Shown here: positions 1-9,500 of the stretch, piece after piece
Position numbering within the stretch: the stretch's first letter is position 1
How the letters are laid out: each line of letters opens with the position of its first letter
Source of the DNA: Methylobacterium sp. J-090
GTDB lineage: Bacteria; Pseudomonadota; Alphaproteobacteria; Rhizobiales; Beijerinckiaceae
Reading direction: 5' to 3'
Assembly (NCBI RefSeq): GCF_022829345.1
Contig: NZ_JAKSXV010000075.1
Location: 160,813-224,812, forward strand
Length of the DNA: 64,000 nt
Notes under the pieces: generated by a model
The model's input: only the letters and a program-made list of their open reading frames with translations
Databases searched by the model: none
Told to the model about the DNA's origin: nothing
Made by a program: the position numbers and the translations under genes

Positions 1-129
1 CGGGCGAGGGGGACGCCGAGCCGGCTTTCGGTGGATACGATCCCGATTCCGGAATGGGGTTAAGCCCCCGGCAACACCCCACCCCCTATCGTCGGTCGGC
101 TACGATGCGGACCGGGGAACCTTCGGGCG
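1..129. other. Left edge, no assigned gene
   Basis: A plus-strand frame is open from the window edge to a TGA at 153-155. It could be the 3' end of a gene lying to the left and overlapping the pilin start, but the peptide is short and matches nothing I know. No promoter or RNA gene is visible. Confidence 0.3.
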
Positions 130-357
130 ATGACGAGACAATCGAACGGGGGTGAAGAAAACGACGGCGTCGGCGAAACCCGGGCCGTCCGGCGACTCCT
201 CGCACGGTTCGCCGGGGGCGAAGGCGGTGCCACGGCCGTGGAATACACGTTCCTCGTCGCCTTCGTCGCCCTCGGTATCCTGGCGACCGTGCGTGCCTAT
301 TCCGACAAGATGGTCCTGGTCTACCAAACCCTGGCCACGGCCGCGAAGGCGCCCTGA
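130..357 (+). CDS. Flp-family type IVb pilin-like small protein
   Basis: This 75-residue protein looks like a small type IVb (Flp/Fap) pilin, the kind assembled by Tad machinery at the inner membrane. After a polar leader of about 34 residues comes GGATAVEYTFLVAFVALG, which carries the glycine-then-AxxEY pattern seen at prepilin peptidase sites, followed directly by one hydrophobic helix of about 20 residues and a short tail. Typical Flp pilins are 50-70 residues. No tad or cpa genes lie in this window, so it may be an orphan pilin or work with a distant locus. The ATG at 130 is the only convenient start. Family is seen in sequence; function is inferred. Confidence 0.75.
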   Translation: MTRQSNGGEENDGVGETRAVRRLLARFAGGEGGATAVEYTFLVAFVALGILATVRAYSDKMVLVYQTLATAAKAP

Positions 358-367
358 CCGAACCGCC

Positions 368-1150
368 TCAGCGGTCGCGTCCCCCGACCTTGGGCGACGG
401 GATGCCGTCCTGTTTGCCCGTCCGGCCACCCTCCTGCCAGAACGTATCGAACAGGGTCTGCATCGCCTTGGCGTTCTCCTGCTGAACGTCGAGGCCCGTC
501 TGGAACATCTGCTGGAACAATTCGAAGGGGGCCGCGTCGTTGGTGGGCGGGGCGGCGGGCGGCGCTGCGAGCCGCGTCGTACGGGCGCTGCCACGCGCCG
601 GCGCGGGCCGCGCTGCCGGAGACTTCGCCGGGGAGGCTTTCGGCGCGAGGGCGCCCCCGGCCGTCATGAAGGCGTTCACCATGTCGGTCCAGTAGGGGTT
701 CGGGGGGAATCCGAACGCGTTCGGCGCGGGCGCCGGGGCAGCGGCCTGCGGGGTCTGGTTGATCATCACGTGGACGATGCCCGCCACGATCATCCCGGCC
801 ATCACCGGCAGCATCTGCTTGAGGACGGGCGTGGCGATGCCGCTCGCCCCCGCCGCCTGCTGGAGGACCGCCTGGCTGAGATGCGGCGAGCCGAAGAGCT
901 GGCTGACCAGCATGTCCATCTGCGGCGAGGCGGACGCGCGTGGCGCCGCGGCACCGGCACCCGCGAGGCTGAACAGGTGCGCGAATCCCGTCGGGTCGTT
1001 GGCGGCGTTGCGCTGGAGCCCCATGGTGAAGGCGGGCAGCAGCGCCTCCATGGCCCGACGGGTCTGGTCCTGCGACAGGCCGAACTGCTGTCCGAAGCCC
1101 TGAGCGCCCGGACCGGCCTGCGCCTGGAGGATATCGAACAGGTTGAACAT
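368..1150 (-). CDS. DUF937 domain protein
   Basis: A 260-residue protein starting MFNLFDILQAQ. The Gly/Gln/Ala-rich first ~130 residues, with repeated short helices (LSQDQTRRAMEALLPAF), fit the DUF937 family, whose function is unknown. A hydrophobic stretch near residues 105-125 (VMAGMIVAGIVHVMI) could be a membrane helix. The C-terminal half is Pro/Ala-rich and low complexity, followed by a polar tail. I chose the ATG at 1150 because everything upstream in frame looks untranslated. It converges on the pilin gene with only 10 bases between stops. Confidence 0.75.
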   Translation of the reverse strand: MFNLFDILQAQAGPGAQGFGQQFGLSQDQTRRAMEALLPAFTMGLQRNAANDPTGFAHLFSLAGAGAAAPRASASPQMDMLVSQLFGSPHLSQAVLQQAAGASGIATPVLKQMLPVMAGMIVAGIVHVMINQTPQAAAPAPAPNAFGFPPNPYWTDMVNAFMTAGGALAPKASPAKSPAARPAPARGSARTTRLAAPPAAPPTNDAAPFELFQQMFQTGLDVQQENAKAMQTLFDTFWQEGGRTGKQDGIPSPKVGGRDR

Positions 1151-1341
1151 GGGAGGCCTCGTGGACGGACGGGTGGCGCCGCTCCGGGTCGCGTACTCGG
1201 TGATGCGCCCGCAAGTCTGTCGCATCGCCGGTTGACTTACCAGCCCGCCGGCGGCGATGCCCCCTCCCGAACGCCCCGAATGCCCGTCCGCGACGGGATT
1301 TCACGCCGAAACCCGCAGCCGCCGCCCGAAAAGGTGCCCCG

Positions 1342-2052
1342 ATGCGCTTTCCCGCGCCCCTCATTCCGGCGCGTCTGGTGCGTCGCTACAAGCGCTTCCT
1401 CGCCGACATGGAGCTCGCGGACGGCAGCCTCGTCACGGCGCATTGCGCCAATCCGGGGGCGATGCTCGGCCTCCTCGCCCCAGGGGCCCGCACGCTCCTC
1501 TCCGCCTCCACCAACCCGTCGCGAAAACTCGGGTTCTCGTGGGAGCTCGTGGAGGCCGACTTGGCCGGCGGGCGGCAATGGGTCGGCATCGACACCCAGC
1601 GCCCCAACGCCCTCGTGGCCGAGGCCTTCGCCGCCGGCACCCTGCCGCCGCTCGCCGCCTACACCAGCCTCAAGCCGGAGGTCCGCTACGCCGCGGCGAG
1701 CCGCGTCGACTTCCTGGCGCAGGGCGAGGGGCTCGTGCCCTGCCACGTCGAGGTGAAGAACTGCCACCTCCTGCGCACACCGGGGCTCGCCGAGTTTCCC
1801 GACTGCACGGCGGCCCGCAGCGCCCGGCACATGGCCGATCTCGCCGGGGTGGTCGCCGAAGGCGGACGGGCCATGCTCATCGTCGTCGTCCAGATGCGGG
1901 CGACCCGCTTCGACGTGGCGCGCGACATCGATCCGGCCTTCGATGCCGCCTTCCAGGCCGCCCGTGCGGCCGGCGTCGCGGTCCACGCCCATCGCTGCCG
2001 GGTCGATCCGGAGGGCGTCACCCTCGCTGAGGCGATCCCCGTCGTCGGGTGA
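1342..2052 (+). CDS. sfsA: SfsA family DNA/RNA nuclease
   Basis: This 236-residue protein is a full-length SfsA (sugar fermentation stimulation protein) homologue. The family has an N-terminal OB-like nucleic-acid-binding part and a C-terminal nuclease-like core. Seen here are the family blocks RLVRRYKRFLADMEL, the AHCANPGAMLGL segment, and the core VDFLAQGEGLVPCHVEVKNC, where the Glu and Lys of 'EVKNC' correspond to the PD-(D/E)xK-like site. The start follows an AAAGG about 8 bases upstream. It is convergent with the FkbM gene (6 bases apart). The physiological role in alphaproteobacteria is not known. Confidence 0.93.
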   Translation: MRFPAPLIPARLVRRYKRFLADMELADGSLVTAHCANPGAMLGLLAPGARTLLSASTNPSRKLGFSWELVEADLAGGRQWVGIDTQRPNALVAEAFAAGTLPPLAAYTSLKPEVRYAAASRVDFLAQGEGLVPCHVEVKNCHLLRTPGLAEFPDCTAARSARHMADLAGVVAEGGRAMLIVVVQMRATRFDVARDIDPAFDAAFQAARAAGVAVHAHRCRVDPEGVTLAEAIPVVG

Positions 2053-2058
2053 GGCCGA

Positions 2059-2889
2059 TCAGGCGGCGCGCTCGAAGATGAGGTTGAGGCGGGTGCGCGC
2101 CAGCAGCCGGTAGCCGTTGGCCTCCAGCAGGCCCGGCAGGTCGATCTGCCACTGGTCGGTGCCGTTCTCGACGAGCAGCAGGCGCGGATGGAGCGAGGCC
2201 GGCGCGTTGCGAAAGAACGGCTCGAGGATGAGATCCTCGGCGCCCTCGACGTCGAGCTTGATCGCGTCGATGCGGGTGATGCCCTCGCCCTGGGCGAGAT
2301 CGAGGAGGGTGACGGCCGGGACCCGGATCTGCGCGCCCTCGTTGGTGCCGACGATCTTCAGGCTCGATTCGCCCCGGTTGCGCGGATCGACGAACAAGGT
2401 GAGCTCGCCGGCCTTGTCGGCGACCGCGCAGGCCACGGCCTTGACGGTGCCGAACGGGTTCTGGGCGATGTTGTAGGTCAGCCGATCGAACACGTCCGGC
2501 TGCGGCTCGACGGCGAGGATGCGGGCGCGCGGGCCGGCGAAGGCCGCCACGAACAGCGCGTAGGCCCCGATATTGGCGCCGATGTCGAGGAAGGTGCAGC
2601 CAGGCTCCAGCCGGGCCCGGAGGAGGTCGCGCTCCTCGGGATCGAAGAATTGCGGCGTGAACAGCACCTTCTTCTCGCAATTGTTGTTGTACGGGTAGAG
2701 CCGCATCCGGGCGCCGAAGCGCTCCACGTCGAGGGGTTTTCCGCGCAGGAGGCCGATGCCGACCCGACGCAGGAACAGGGCGAGGCGCCGGGCGCCCCAG
2801 CTTCCGTACGAGAGCCGGCCCGTGCGCTCGGCAATGCGCGCGACGAGGCCGGTGGGGGCATAAGTGCCGTAGGGCTGCGTGTCCTTCAT
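2059..2889 (-). CDS. FkbM family SAM-dependent methyltransferase
   Basis: 276 residues with a central FkbM methyltransferase domain, usually an O-methyltransferase acting on sugars or other small molecules. The SAM-binding motif I is clear (FLDIGANIGAYALF, about residues 110-123), followed by an acidic residue in ILAVEPQPDVFDRL and the later KLDVEGAEDLIL block typical of FkbM proteins. The start at 2889 (MKDTQPYGTYAP) is preferred over upstream alternatives, which give a low-complexity leader and run into the divergent hydrolase gene. Substrate cannot be told from sequence. Confidence 0.85.
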   Translation of the reverse strand: MKDTQPYGTYAPTGLVARIAERTGRLSYGSWGARRLALFLRRVGIGLLRGKPLDVERFGARMRLYPYNNNCEKKVLFTPQFFDPEERDLLRARLEPGCTFLDIGANIGAYALFVAAFAGPRARILAVEPQPDVFDRLTYNIAQNPFGTVKAVACAVADKAGELTLFVDPRNRGESSLKIVGTNEGAQIRVPAVTLLDLAQGEGITRIDAIKLDVEGAEDLILEPFFRNAPASLHPRLLLVENGTDQWQIDLPGLLEANGYRLLARTRLNLIFERAA

Positions 2890-2993
2890 CGCCGGGGGTG
2901 ATGCCAGCCCGATCCGGCCGGGGCAAGCGGCGCCTGCCGCGAAGGGCTTCCCTCGGCCGCGCGCACGGACCACAACAGCGTCCGTCCCGCCCA

Positions 2994-3794
2994 ATGCCGT
3001 ACCCCGAGCCCCCAATGCAGACCTTCCTCTCCGACGGCGTCCGCATCGCCTACCTCGACACGCCCGCCGAGCAGGCCCCGAACCAGGAGGGAGCCGGCGA
3101 CCCGATCCTGCTGATCCACGGCTTCGCCTCGAACCACGCCGTGAACTGGGTCAACACCCAATGGGTCAAGACCTTGTCCAAGGCCGGGCGCCGGGTCATC
3201 GCCCTGGACAATCGCGGCCACGGCGAGAGCCAGAAGCTCTACGATCCGGAGGCCTACGGCTCCGACCTCATGGCGCAGGACGCAGCCCGGCTCCTCGACC
3301 ATCTCGGCATCGAACGGGCCGACGTGATGGGCTATTCCATGGGTGCGCGCATCGCGGCCTACCTCGCCCTCGACGAACCGTCCCGCGTGCGCTCCCTCCT
3401 CATCGGCGGCCTCGGCCTGCACCTCGTGGAGGGCAGGGGCCTGCCCGACGGCATCGCGGAAGCGCTGGAGGCGGACCCCGGCGCGCCGGCTCCGAACCCG
3501 ACGGCCGCCGCCTTCCGCACCTTCGCCGAGCAGACGAAGAGCGACCTCAGGGCGCTGGCCGCCTGCATGCGCGGCTCGCGCCAGACCCTGTCGCGGGCCG
3601 AGGTCGCCGAGATCCGGGCGCCGACCCTCGTCACCGTCGGCACCCTCGACACGGTCTCGGGGCCCGGCCCCGCCCTCGTGGCGCTCATGCCCAACGCCCA
3701 GTCGCTGGAGCTGCCGAACCGCGACCACAGCACGGCGGTGGGCGACCGGGGGCACCGCGCGGGCGTCCTCGCCTTCCTCGACGCGCGGCCGTGA
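2994..3794 (+). CDS. Alpha/beta-fold hydrolase
   Basis: About 266 residues with a single alpha/beta hydrolase domain. The nucleophile elbow is GYSMG, the oxyanion-region signature is LLIHGFASNH, a conserved aspartate lies in IALDNRGHGES, and the likely catalytic His is in NRDHSTAV near the C-terminus. The start could equally be the ATG at 3015 (MQTFLSDGV), and neither has a good ribosome-binding site. It is divergent from the FkbM gene and convergent with the ABC exporter, separated from the latter by a hairpin repeat. Substrate unknown. Confidence 0.85.
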   Translation: MPYPEPPMQTFLSDGVRIAYLDTPAEQAPNQEGAGDPILLIHGFASNHAVNWVNTQWVKTLSKAGRRVIALDNRGHGESQKLYDPEAYGSDLMAQDAARLLDHLGIERADVMGYSMGARIAAYLALDEPSRVRSLLIGGLGLHLVEGRGLPDGIAEALEADPGAPAPNPTAAAFRTFAEQTKSDLRALAACMRGSRQTLSRAEVAEIRAPTLVTVGTLDTVSGPGPALVALMPNAQSLELPNRDHSTAVGDRGHRAGVLAFLDARP

Positions 3795-3851
3795 TCGGGT
3801 CTGCCGGGAGACGCCCCCGCCTCCCGGCCGATCACCTCGAATGGGAAGGTC

Positions 3852-3893
3852 GCAACAGGCTCCCTCTCCTGGAAGGAGAGGGGACCCGCGCTC
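3852..3893. repeat. 42-bp hairpin repeat, copy 1
   Basis: The core CCCTCTCCTGGAAGGAGAGG folds into a strong stem. It lies between two convergent genes. An inverted copy at 26638-26679 matches 41 of 42 bases by hand comparison, and a more diverged copy lies near 62860-62905. It may act as a two-way terminator. Confidence 0.8.
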
Positions 3894-3963
3894 GTCACTG
3901 ACCGGATGATTGCCGGAGACGGCATGAGAAACCGCTTGGCCTCGGCTCCGTCGTGACGCGCGC

Positions 3964-4725
3964 TCAGCTCTTGAGGCGGTAGCCGGTCCGAAAGATCCAG
4001 GTGACGCCGGTAAGACACAGGGCGAGGAAGACCAGCGCCATGGTCAGACTCACCCCGATGCTCACATCGGAATTGCCGAAGAACGCCCAGCGGAACCCGC
4101 TGATGAGGTAGACCACCGGATTGGCGAGACTCAGGGTCCGCCAGACCGGCGGCAGCATGTCGATGGAGTAGAAGCTGCCGCCGAGGAAGGTGAGCGGCGT
4201 GATGATGAGCAGCGGCACGAGCTGCAGCCGCTCGAACCCGTCCGCCCACAGTCCGATGAGGAAGCCGAACAGGCTGAACGTCACCGCCGTGAGCACGAGG
4301 AAGCCCACCATCACGAACGGATGCTCGATGCGGATCGGCACGAACAGGGTCGCGGTGGCGAGGATGATGAGGGCGATGAGGATCGACTTCGAAGCCGCCG
4401 CGCCGACGTAGCCGAGCACGATCTCGAGGGGCGAGACCGGCGCGGACAGGATCTCGTAGATCGTGCCGGCAAAGCGCGGGAAGTAGATGCCGAACGAGGC
4501 GTTGGCGATGCTCTGGGTCAGGAGCGAGAGCATCATCAGGCCGGGCACGATGAAGGCGCCGTAGGCGACCCCGTCGACGGAGGCCATGCGCGAGCCGATG
4601 GCCGCGCCGAACACCACGAAGTACAGCGCCGTGGCGATGACGGGCGCGACGATGCTCTGGAGGGCCGTCCGCCAGAAGCGGGCCATCTCGAAGCGGTAGA
4701 GGGCGCGGACCGCGTACCAGTTCAT
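3964..4725 (-). CDS. ABC-2 type transporter permease
   Basis: A 253-residue inner-membrane permease with six predicted hydrophobic segments in ABC-2 arrangement. It resembles the YadH/NodJ group of export permeases. Visible marks are the N-terminal amphipathic [12 protein letters not shown], the first helix [19 protein letters not shown], and the conserved loop [19 protein letters not shown] before the last helices. Its start overlaps the ATPase stop by four bases (ATGA), so the two are translationally coupled. Substrate is unknown; related pairs export lipids or drugs. Confidence 0.9.
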   Translation of the reverse strand: MNWYAVRALYRFEMARFWRTALQSIVAPVIATALYFVVFGAAIGSRMASVDGVAYGAFIVPGLMMLSLLTQSIANASFGIYFPRFAGTIYEILSAPVSPLEIVLGYVGAAASKSILIALIILATATLFVPIRIEHPFVMVGFLVLTAVTFSLFGFLIGLWADGFERLQLVPLLIITPLTFLGGSFYSIDMLPPVWRTLSLANPVVYLISGFRWAFFGNSDVSIGVSLTMALVFLALCLTGVTWIFRTGYRLKS

Positions 4726-5645
4726 GCCCGTTCCTTCACGAGGTCGACGAAGATGTCCTCCAGGGAGGACTGGCTGGTGTGCAGGTCGCGAAAGCCGATG
4801 CCGCTGCGGGCGAGGTCGGCGAGAAGCCCGGTGAGCCCGGCGTCGCCCTTGGTATCGTAGGTGTAGACGAGCTCGCGCCCGCCCTGCGCCAGTTCGAGGT
4901 CGTGGCCCGAGAGCGCCGGGGGGACCTCGGACAGCGGGGCGTCGAGGTGCAGGGTGAGCTGCTTCTTGCCGAGCTTGCGCATGAGCTCGGCCTTGTCCTC
5001 CACGAGGATGATCTCGCCGTTGCGGATCACCCCGACCCGGTCGGCCATCTCCTCAGCCTCGTCGATGTAGTGGGTGGTGAGGATGATGGTGACGCCCTGA
5101 TCGCGCAGGCGGCGCACGAGGCGCCACATGTCCTGGCGGAGCGCCACGTCGACACCGGCGGTGGGCTCGTCGAGGAACAGGATCTGCGGCTCGTGGGCGA
5201 GCGCCTTGGCGATGAGGACGCGCCGCTTCATGCCCCCCGACAGGGTCATGATCCGGCTGTCCTTCTTGTCCCACAGGGAGAGGTCGCGCAGGACCCGCTC
5301 GATATGGGCCGGGTCGGGGGGAAGTCCGAACAGGCCCCGGCTGAAGCCCGTGGTCGCCCACACGGTCTCGAAGGCGTCGGTGGTGAGTTCCTGCGGGACG
5401 AGGCCGATCTTGCGCCGGGCGGCCTTGTAGTCCGTGTCGATGCAGTGTCCGTCGACGTGGATGCTCCCCTCGCTCGCCGTGACGATGCCGCAGACGATGC
5501 TGATGAGCGTGGTCTTGCCGGCCCCGTTGGGACCCAGCAGGGCGAAGATCTCGCCCTTGTGGATGTCGAGGGAGATGGTCTTCAGGGCGGCGTGGCCCGA
5601 GGCGTAGACCTTGGACAGGTTGGCAATCGAAATGATCGGCGGCAT
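4722..5645 (-). CDS. ABC exporter ATP-binding protein
   Basis: A 307-residue ATPase partnering the permease just downstream. It has Walker [10 protein letters not shown] near residue 37, signature LSGGMKRR, Walker [13 protein letters not shown], and a switch His in [13 protein letters not shown]. The D-loop 'TAGVD' and the C-terminal extension with [13 protein letters not shown] are typical of the YadG/CcmA-like exporter group. First gene of a two-gene operon. The ATG at 5645 is used. Confidence 0.92.
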   Translation of the reverse strand: MPPIISIANLSKVYASGHAALKTISLDIHKGEIFALLGPNGAGKTTLISIVCGIVTASEGSIHVDGHCIDTDYKAARRKIGLVPQELTTDAFETVWATTGFSRGLFGLPPDPAHIERVLRDLSLWDKKDSRIMTLSGGMKRRVLIAKALAHEPQILFLDEPTAGVDVALRQDMWRLVRRLRDQGVTIILTTHYIDEAEEMADRVGVIRNGEIILVEDKAELMRKLGKKQLTLHLDAPLSEVPPALSGHDLELAQGGRELVYTYDTKGDAGLTGLLADLARSGIGFRDLHTSQSSLEDIFVDLVKERA

Positions 5646-5712
5646 CGGGTCTCCGCTGGGGGGCGTGCGCGTCGGCCGGCTTCTAGCACGCCCGGCCGGG
5701 GCGTCCGAAAAC

Positions 5713-5736
5713 GAAAAAGCCGCCTCGCGGCGGCTT
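5713..5736 (-). terminator. Rho-independent terminator of the F0 operon
   Basis: Read on the minus strand, a GC stem (AAGCCGCCGCGAGGCGGCTT) is followed by a T-run and further Ts. It lies 26 bases past the atpF stop. Confidence 0.85.
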
Positions 5737-5761
5737 CCTCGTCAGTCGATGGAGGGGACGC

Positions 5762-6250
5762 CTAGGCCCGCAGGCGGGTGCGGACCTCGCCGAGGCTCTG
5801 GCGGACCAGATCCTGCGCCGCATCGCCCTGCATGCGCTCGCGCAGGATGACCTCAGAGACCTTCACGGCGGCGTCGGCGGCGGCGGCCCGGACCTGGGCG
5901 GTGGCCTGGACCTCGGCCTGGGCGATCTTCGTCTCGGCCGATTGGGTGCGGCGGGCGATGAACTCGTTCAGGCGGGCATGGCCCTCGTCGGCGATGCGCT
6001 GGGCCTCGGCGCGGGCGCCCGAGACGATGGCCTCGGCTTCCGCTTCAGCGGAGGCGCGGCGCTTCTTGTAGTCGGCGAGCACGCCGGCCGCCTCCTCGCG
6101 CAGGCGGCGGGCCTCGTCGAGTTCGGCGCGGACGCGCTTGGCCCGGCCGTCGAGGCCGTTGGTGATCTGGTTGAAGCCGCCGACCTTCCAGACCACGGCC
6201 ATGAACAGCACGAAGGCGACTGCGACCCAGAATTCGGCTTCCAACAACAT
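5762..6250 (-). CDS. atpF: F0F1 ATP synthase subunit b
   Basis: 162 residues: one N-terminal membrane helix ([19 protein letters not shown]), then a long charged, Ala-rich amphipathic helix that forms the peripheral stalk to F1. It is the last gene of the F0 operon and is followed by a terminator. In alphaproteobacteria the b stalk is a heterodimer with b', encoded just upstream. Length and layout are normal for the family. Confidence 0.95.
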   Translation of the reverse strand: MLLEAEFWVAVAFVLFMAVVWKVGGFNQITNGLDGRAKRVRAELDEARRLREEAAGVLADYKKRRASAEAEAEAIVSGARAEAQRIADEGHARLNEFIARRTQSAETKIAQAEVQATAQVRAAAADAAVKVSEVILRERMQGDAAQDLVRQSLGEVRTRLRA

Positions 6251-6357
6251 GCTCGTCGTCCCAACTCGATGGCGCCCGGGGCGAATGCCCGCATTGGGCG
6301 AAACCGTCTCCGCCCCGGTCGGGCGGTGCGGTCGCTAAGGTGTGGTGGCGCGCCCGC

Positions 6358-6921
6358 TCAGTGCGGAAGCGCGACGCTGTCGAGGGCCTTGGCGAGGGCC
6401 GCCTCGTCGGGCGAGCGGCCGGTCAGGCGCTCGACGATGGCGGACGCCGTCTCGCCGGCGATGCCGCGGACATTGCCCATGGCCTCGGCGGTGCGGCTGC
6501 GGATGGTGGCCTCGGAGGCGGCGATCTTGGCGTTGAGCTCGGATTCAAGCGCCTTGCGCTTGGTCTCGGCCTCCTGCGTCAGGGCCGTGCGGGTCTCCAG
6601 CGCGATGGCCTGGGCCTTGGCCTGGGCGTCGCTCAGCGACTTCTCGTAGGCGGCGCCGGCGGCGTCGGCCTCGGCCTTGAGGCGCTGGGCCTCGTCGAGA
6701 TCCGTCGACAGACGCGCGGAGCGGTCGTTCAGGATGGACTGGATGCGCGGCAGGGCGATCTTGTCCATGAGGTAGTAGAGCAGCCCGAAGGCGAGGGCGA
6801 GCCAGATGAGCTGGGACGCGAAGGTGTGGCTCTCGAAGGGCGGAAAGCCGCCGCCATGCTCGGAGGCCGGCGTCGCGGCGAAGCCTTCACGCGTTGCGGT
6901 CGGATGAGCCGGCTGAGCCAT
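6358..6921 (-). CDS. atpG: F0F1 ATP synthase subunit b'
   Basis: 187 residues. An N-terminal extension of about 32 residues rich in His, Gly and Pro precedes the membrane helix (SQLIWLALAFGLLYYLMDKI) and the long stalk helix with the family block LPRIQSILNDR. This is the divergent second b-type subunit found in photosynthetic bacteria and alphaproteobacteria. It pairs with the b subunit encoded next. Naming varies (atpG, atpF2 or atpX). Confidence 0.94.
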   Translation of the reverse strand: MAQPAHPTATREGFAATPASEHGGGFPPFESHTFASQLIWLALAFGLLYYLMDKIALPRIQSILNDRSARLSTDLDEAQRLKAEADAAGAAYEKSLSDAQAKAQAIALETRTALTQEAETKRKALESELNAKIAASEATIRSRTAEAMGNVRGIAGETASAIVERLTGRSPDEAALAKALDSVALPH

Positions 6922-7028
6922 GACGTCCTTCGGTCGAATCGGGGGCGGTCAAATCGGAAGGGTGGGACCGGACGCGTCTCGCATCCCCTCGGGGATGCCC
7001 GCGTCCGGTCCGGTCGCGGTTCGCGGTC

Positions 7029-7256
7029 TTAGACGGCGAACAGGAGCAGCAGCGCGACGAGCAGCGAGAAGATGCCGAGCGCTTCCGTCAGGGCGAAGCC
7101 GAGGAGCAGGTTGCCGCGCTGGCCGTCGGCGGCCGACGGGTTGCGAAGCGCACCGGCGTAGAACTGGCCGAAGAGGTTGCCGAGGCCGATGGCGGCGCCC
7201 GCCATGCCGAGACAGGCGAGGCCGGCACCGATGTACTTGGCAGCTAAGGGATCCAT
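7029..7256 (-). CDS. atpE: F0F1 ATP synthase subunit c
   Basis: 75 residues forming two membrane helices joined by the polar loop [10 protein letters not shown]. The proton-carrying carboxylate is Glu58 in LTEALGIF, and the glycine-rich first helix ([17 protein letters not shown]) suits c-ring packing. The ATG at 7256 is chosen over a TTG one codon upstream because AGGAG lies 7 bases before it. Subunits assemble into the rotating ring of F0. Confidence 0.97.
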   Translation of the reverse strand: MDPLAAKYIGAGLACLGMAGAAIGLGNLFGQFYAGALRNPSAADGQRGNLLLGFALTEALGIFSLLVALLLLFAV

Positions 7257-7343
7257 CAAATTGCTCCTGGTGTCGGTTCGGTGTTGCGTGGAGAGAAATC
7301 CGGACCGCGAGGGCGAACCGGGGACGGAAGGGGTGGCCCCGAC

Positions 7344-8099
7344 CTAGTGGCCCGGGTGCAGCGCGTCGCTGAGGTAGATCGAAGCGAGCGTGGCGAAGAC
7401 GTAGGCCTGCAGACCGGCCACGAGGAACTCGAGGGCGGTGACGGCGACGCTGAGCGCCAGCGGCAGGGGCGAGATCGCGCCCCAGGCGCCCGCGGCGAGC
7501 AGGGCCGGCACGAAGCCCGCGAAGATCTTGAGGGCGATGTGGCCGGCGAGCACGTTGGCGAACAGACGCACCGCGAGGCTGATGGGGCGCGAGATGAACG
7601 ACACGATCTCGATGGCGACGATCATCGGCAGGAGCCAGCCCGGTACGCCGGAGGGCACGAACACCTTCAGGAACTTGGTGCCGTGGGCCATGAACCCATA
7701 GACGATCACGGTGCCGATCACGAGGAAGGCCAGCGCGAAGGTGACGATGATGTGGCTGGTCACCGCGAACGCGTAGGGGATCATACCGAGCATGTTCAGC
7801 ACGAGCACGAACATGAACAACGAGAAGATCAGCGGCATGAACCGCTCGGAGCCGTGGCCGGCGGACTGGCGCAGGGTCGAACCGATGAACTCGTAGAACA
7901 CCTCGGCCATGGACTGCATCCGGCCCGGCACCACCGAGCGCTGCGCGGTCGCCACCACGGTGATCAGCGCGATGATCCCGACTGCGGCGAACATGTACAG
8001 GGCCGATTGCGTGAACGCGATCTCCTGGTTGCCGATATGACCGAACGAGACGAGCGGCTTGAGCTCGAACTGGTGGATCGGATCCATCTTTACGGCCAT
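7344..8099 (-). CDS. atpB: F0F1 ATP synthase subunit a
   Basis: 251 residues with five to six membrane helices. The essential arginine that faces the c-ring is in the LAVRLFANVLAGH block. SFISRPISLA and the C-terminal LEFLVAGLQAYVFATL segment are also family signatures. An upstream in-frame extension exists, but MAVKMDPIHQFEL at 8099 is the standard start. Second gene of the operon. Confidence 0.97.
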   Translation of the reverse strand: MAVKMDPIHQFELKPLVSFGHIGNQEIAFTQSALYMFAAVGIIALITVVATAQRSVVPGRMQSMAEVFYEFIGSTLRQSAGHGSERFMPLIFSLFMFVLVLNMLGMIPYAFAVTSHIIVTFALAFLVIGTVIVYGFMAHGTKFLKVFVPSGVPGWLLPMIVAIEIVSFISRPISLAVRLFANVLAGHIALKIFAGFVPALLAAGAWGAISPLPLALSVAVTALEFLVAGLQAYVFATLASIYLSDALHPGH

Positions 8100-8203
8100 T
8101 GCCGCTCCCGTCCTTCTGAAACCCCGGACCTGCGGGGTCCGCCACCAAAAACCGCGCGAGCGGCATGCCTTACACAGCCGCGAGCGGCGTTCTCGCAGGA
8201 CCG

Positions 8204-8578
8204 CTAGCGGTCCTGTTTCGTCGTCGGCGCCTTCGGGAGAGCGCCCGAGACACGCATGACGTTGTAGACGCCGGTCAGGAAGCCCAGCATCAGCAGGACG
8301 ATCAGGCCCCAGGGTTTCGTCCCCAGGAAATGATCGCACATCCAGCCGAGAATGCCCCCCGCCAGGACGCCGGCGATGAACTCCGTCGAGAGCCGCATCG
8401 CCTGGCCGAGAGGAGAGGGCCCGGTCGAAGAACCGGGACGCGGCGAAGGACCGGGAGGGGCGCTCGGCCGCTTCCGCTCGATCTGCGTCTCGAGACGTCT
8501 GAGCCTCTGGGAGAGGTCATCGTCCCGCGCTTGCTCCCTTTCGGCCCCGCGCTCACCCCCTGCGTCGTTGCCGCTCAT
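8204..8578 (-). CDS. atpI: AtpI/AtpZ family F0 assembly protein
   Basis: 124 residues. A charged, Pro/Ser-rich N-terminal half is followed by two hydrophobic helices (FIAGVLAGGILGWMCDHFLG and LIVLLMLGFLTGVYNVMRV) joined by TKPWG, the usual AtpI hairpin. AtpI helps c-ring assembly and possibly Mg uptake. It leads the operon, 104 bases before atpB. The promoter should lie in the 170-base gap to its right. Confidence 0.9.
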   Translation of the reverse strand: MSGNDAGGERGAEREQARDDDLSQRLRRLETQIERKRPSAPPGPSPRPGSSTGPSPLGQAMRLSTEFIAGVLAGGILGWMCDHFLGTKPWGLIVLLMLGFLTGVYNVMRVSGALPKAPTTKQDR

Positions 8579-8750
8579 ACGCGAAAACTCACATTGGCGA
8601 GAGCGGAGAGAACCGGCCGGGACGCCTCCTTCAAGCGGGCGGCAACATAGTTTCGCCCACCTTGGGTGTCAAGGCGACCCCGGCACGGCTTAACACATTG
8701 CGCCCGTTCGCAAATTCGTTGTTTTGCTTGCGTGCCGAAAAAGCGACGCG

Positions 8751-9407
8751 TCAGGCGCCGAGAATCGGCTTGATCACCTTCTCCATGCCCTCGATGGACA
8801 TCTCGCCGGTGTAGCGCTCGCCGTTGATGAAGAAGGTCGGCGTGGAATCGACCTTGAACGTGTCCATGCCCTTCTGCTTCACCGTGTTGATCGCACCGTA
8901 GAGCTTCTGATCCTTGAGGCAGGCCTCGAACTTGTCCTTTGAGAACCCGGCCTGGCGCAGCATCTGCTCCAGGGCATCCACGGGCGATTGCGGCTTCTGC
9001 ACGTAGGCCCAGGCCTGCTGCTGGTCGAACAGCAGGTCGGTGATGGGGTAGTACTTCGCATCCCCGTCGCAGCGCGCCAGCATGAAGGCGGCGGTGGCGA
9101 GCGGATCGAGGGGGAATTCGCGCAGGGTGAAGCGCACCTTGCCGGTGTCGATGTAGCGCTCCTTGAGGAGCGGATACGTCGTCTTGTGGAAGGCGGCGCA
9201 GTGCGAACAGGTCATCGAGGCGTACTCGATGATCGTCACCTTGGCGTCCTTCGGTCCGAGCCAGACGTCGCCGAGGGGCCCGGGCTCCATGAGGGTCGAG
9301 AGGTTCGCCCCGCCCTGCGCGAACGCATCCAGGGTGAAGCGGGGCAGGAAGGCCGCCGCGCCGATGGCGAGGCCGGTGGCTTTGAGTGCGTCGCGCCGGG
9401 TGATCAT
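8751..9407 (-). CDS. DsbA-family periplasmic thiol oxidoreductase
   Basis: 218 residues. The N-terminus MITRRDALKATGLAIGAAAF has a twin-arginine export signal of the TRRxxLK kind, and cleavage is likely after AFAQ. The mature part is a thioredoxin fold with the active site TCSHC (near residue 66), an inserted helical domain, and the cis-Pro region VDSTPTFFINGERYTG. This matches the DsbA/BdbD-like 'thioredoxin_4' group. The start at 9407 gives a proper signal; longer alternatives add unrelated sequence. DUF721 lies directly upstream on the same strand, a common alphaproteobacterial pairing. Confidence 0.92.
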   Translation of the reverse strand: MITRRDALKATGLAIGAAAFLPRFTLDAFAQGGANLSTLMEPGPLGDVWLGPKDAKVTIIEYASMTCSHCAAFHKTTYPLLKERYIDTGKVRFTLREFPLDPLATAAFMLARCDGDAKYYPITDLLFDQQQAWAYVQKPQSPVDALEQMLRQAGFSKDKFEACLKDQKLYGAINTVKQKGMDTFKVDSTPTFFINGERYTGEMSIEGMEKVIKPILGA

Positions 9408-9500
9408 GGTCGTGACAGGCTCCGCGTGCGGGCAAACGTATGGTCTGACGCCTGCGGTAGAATCTGCGGGCCGTCCTGACAAGGCGCGCGGCCGCCCGTC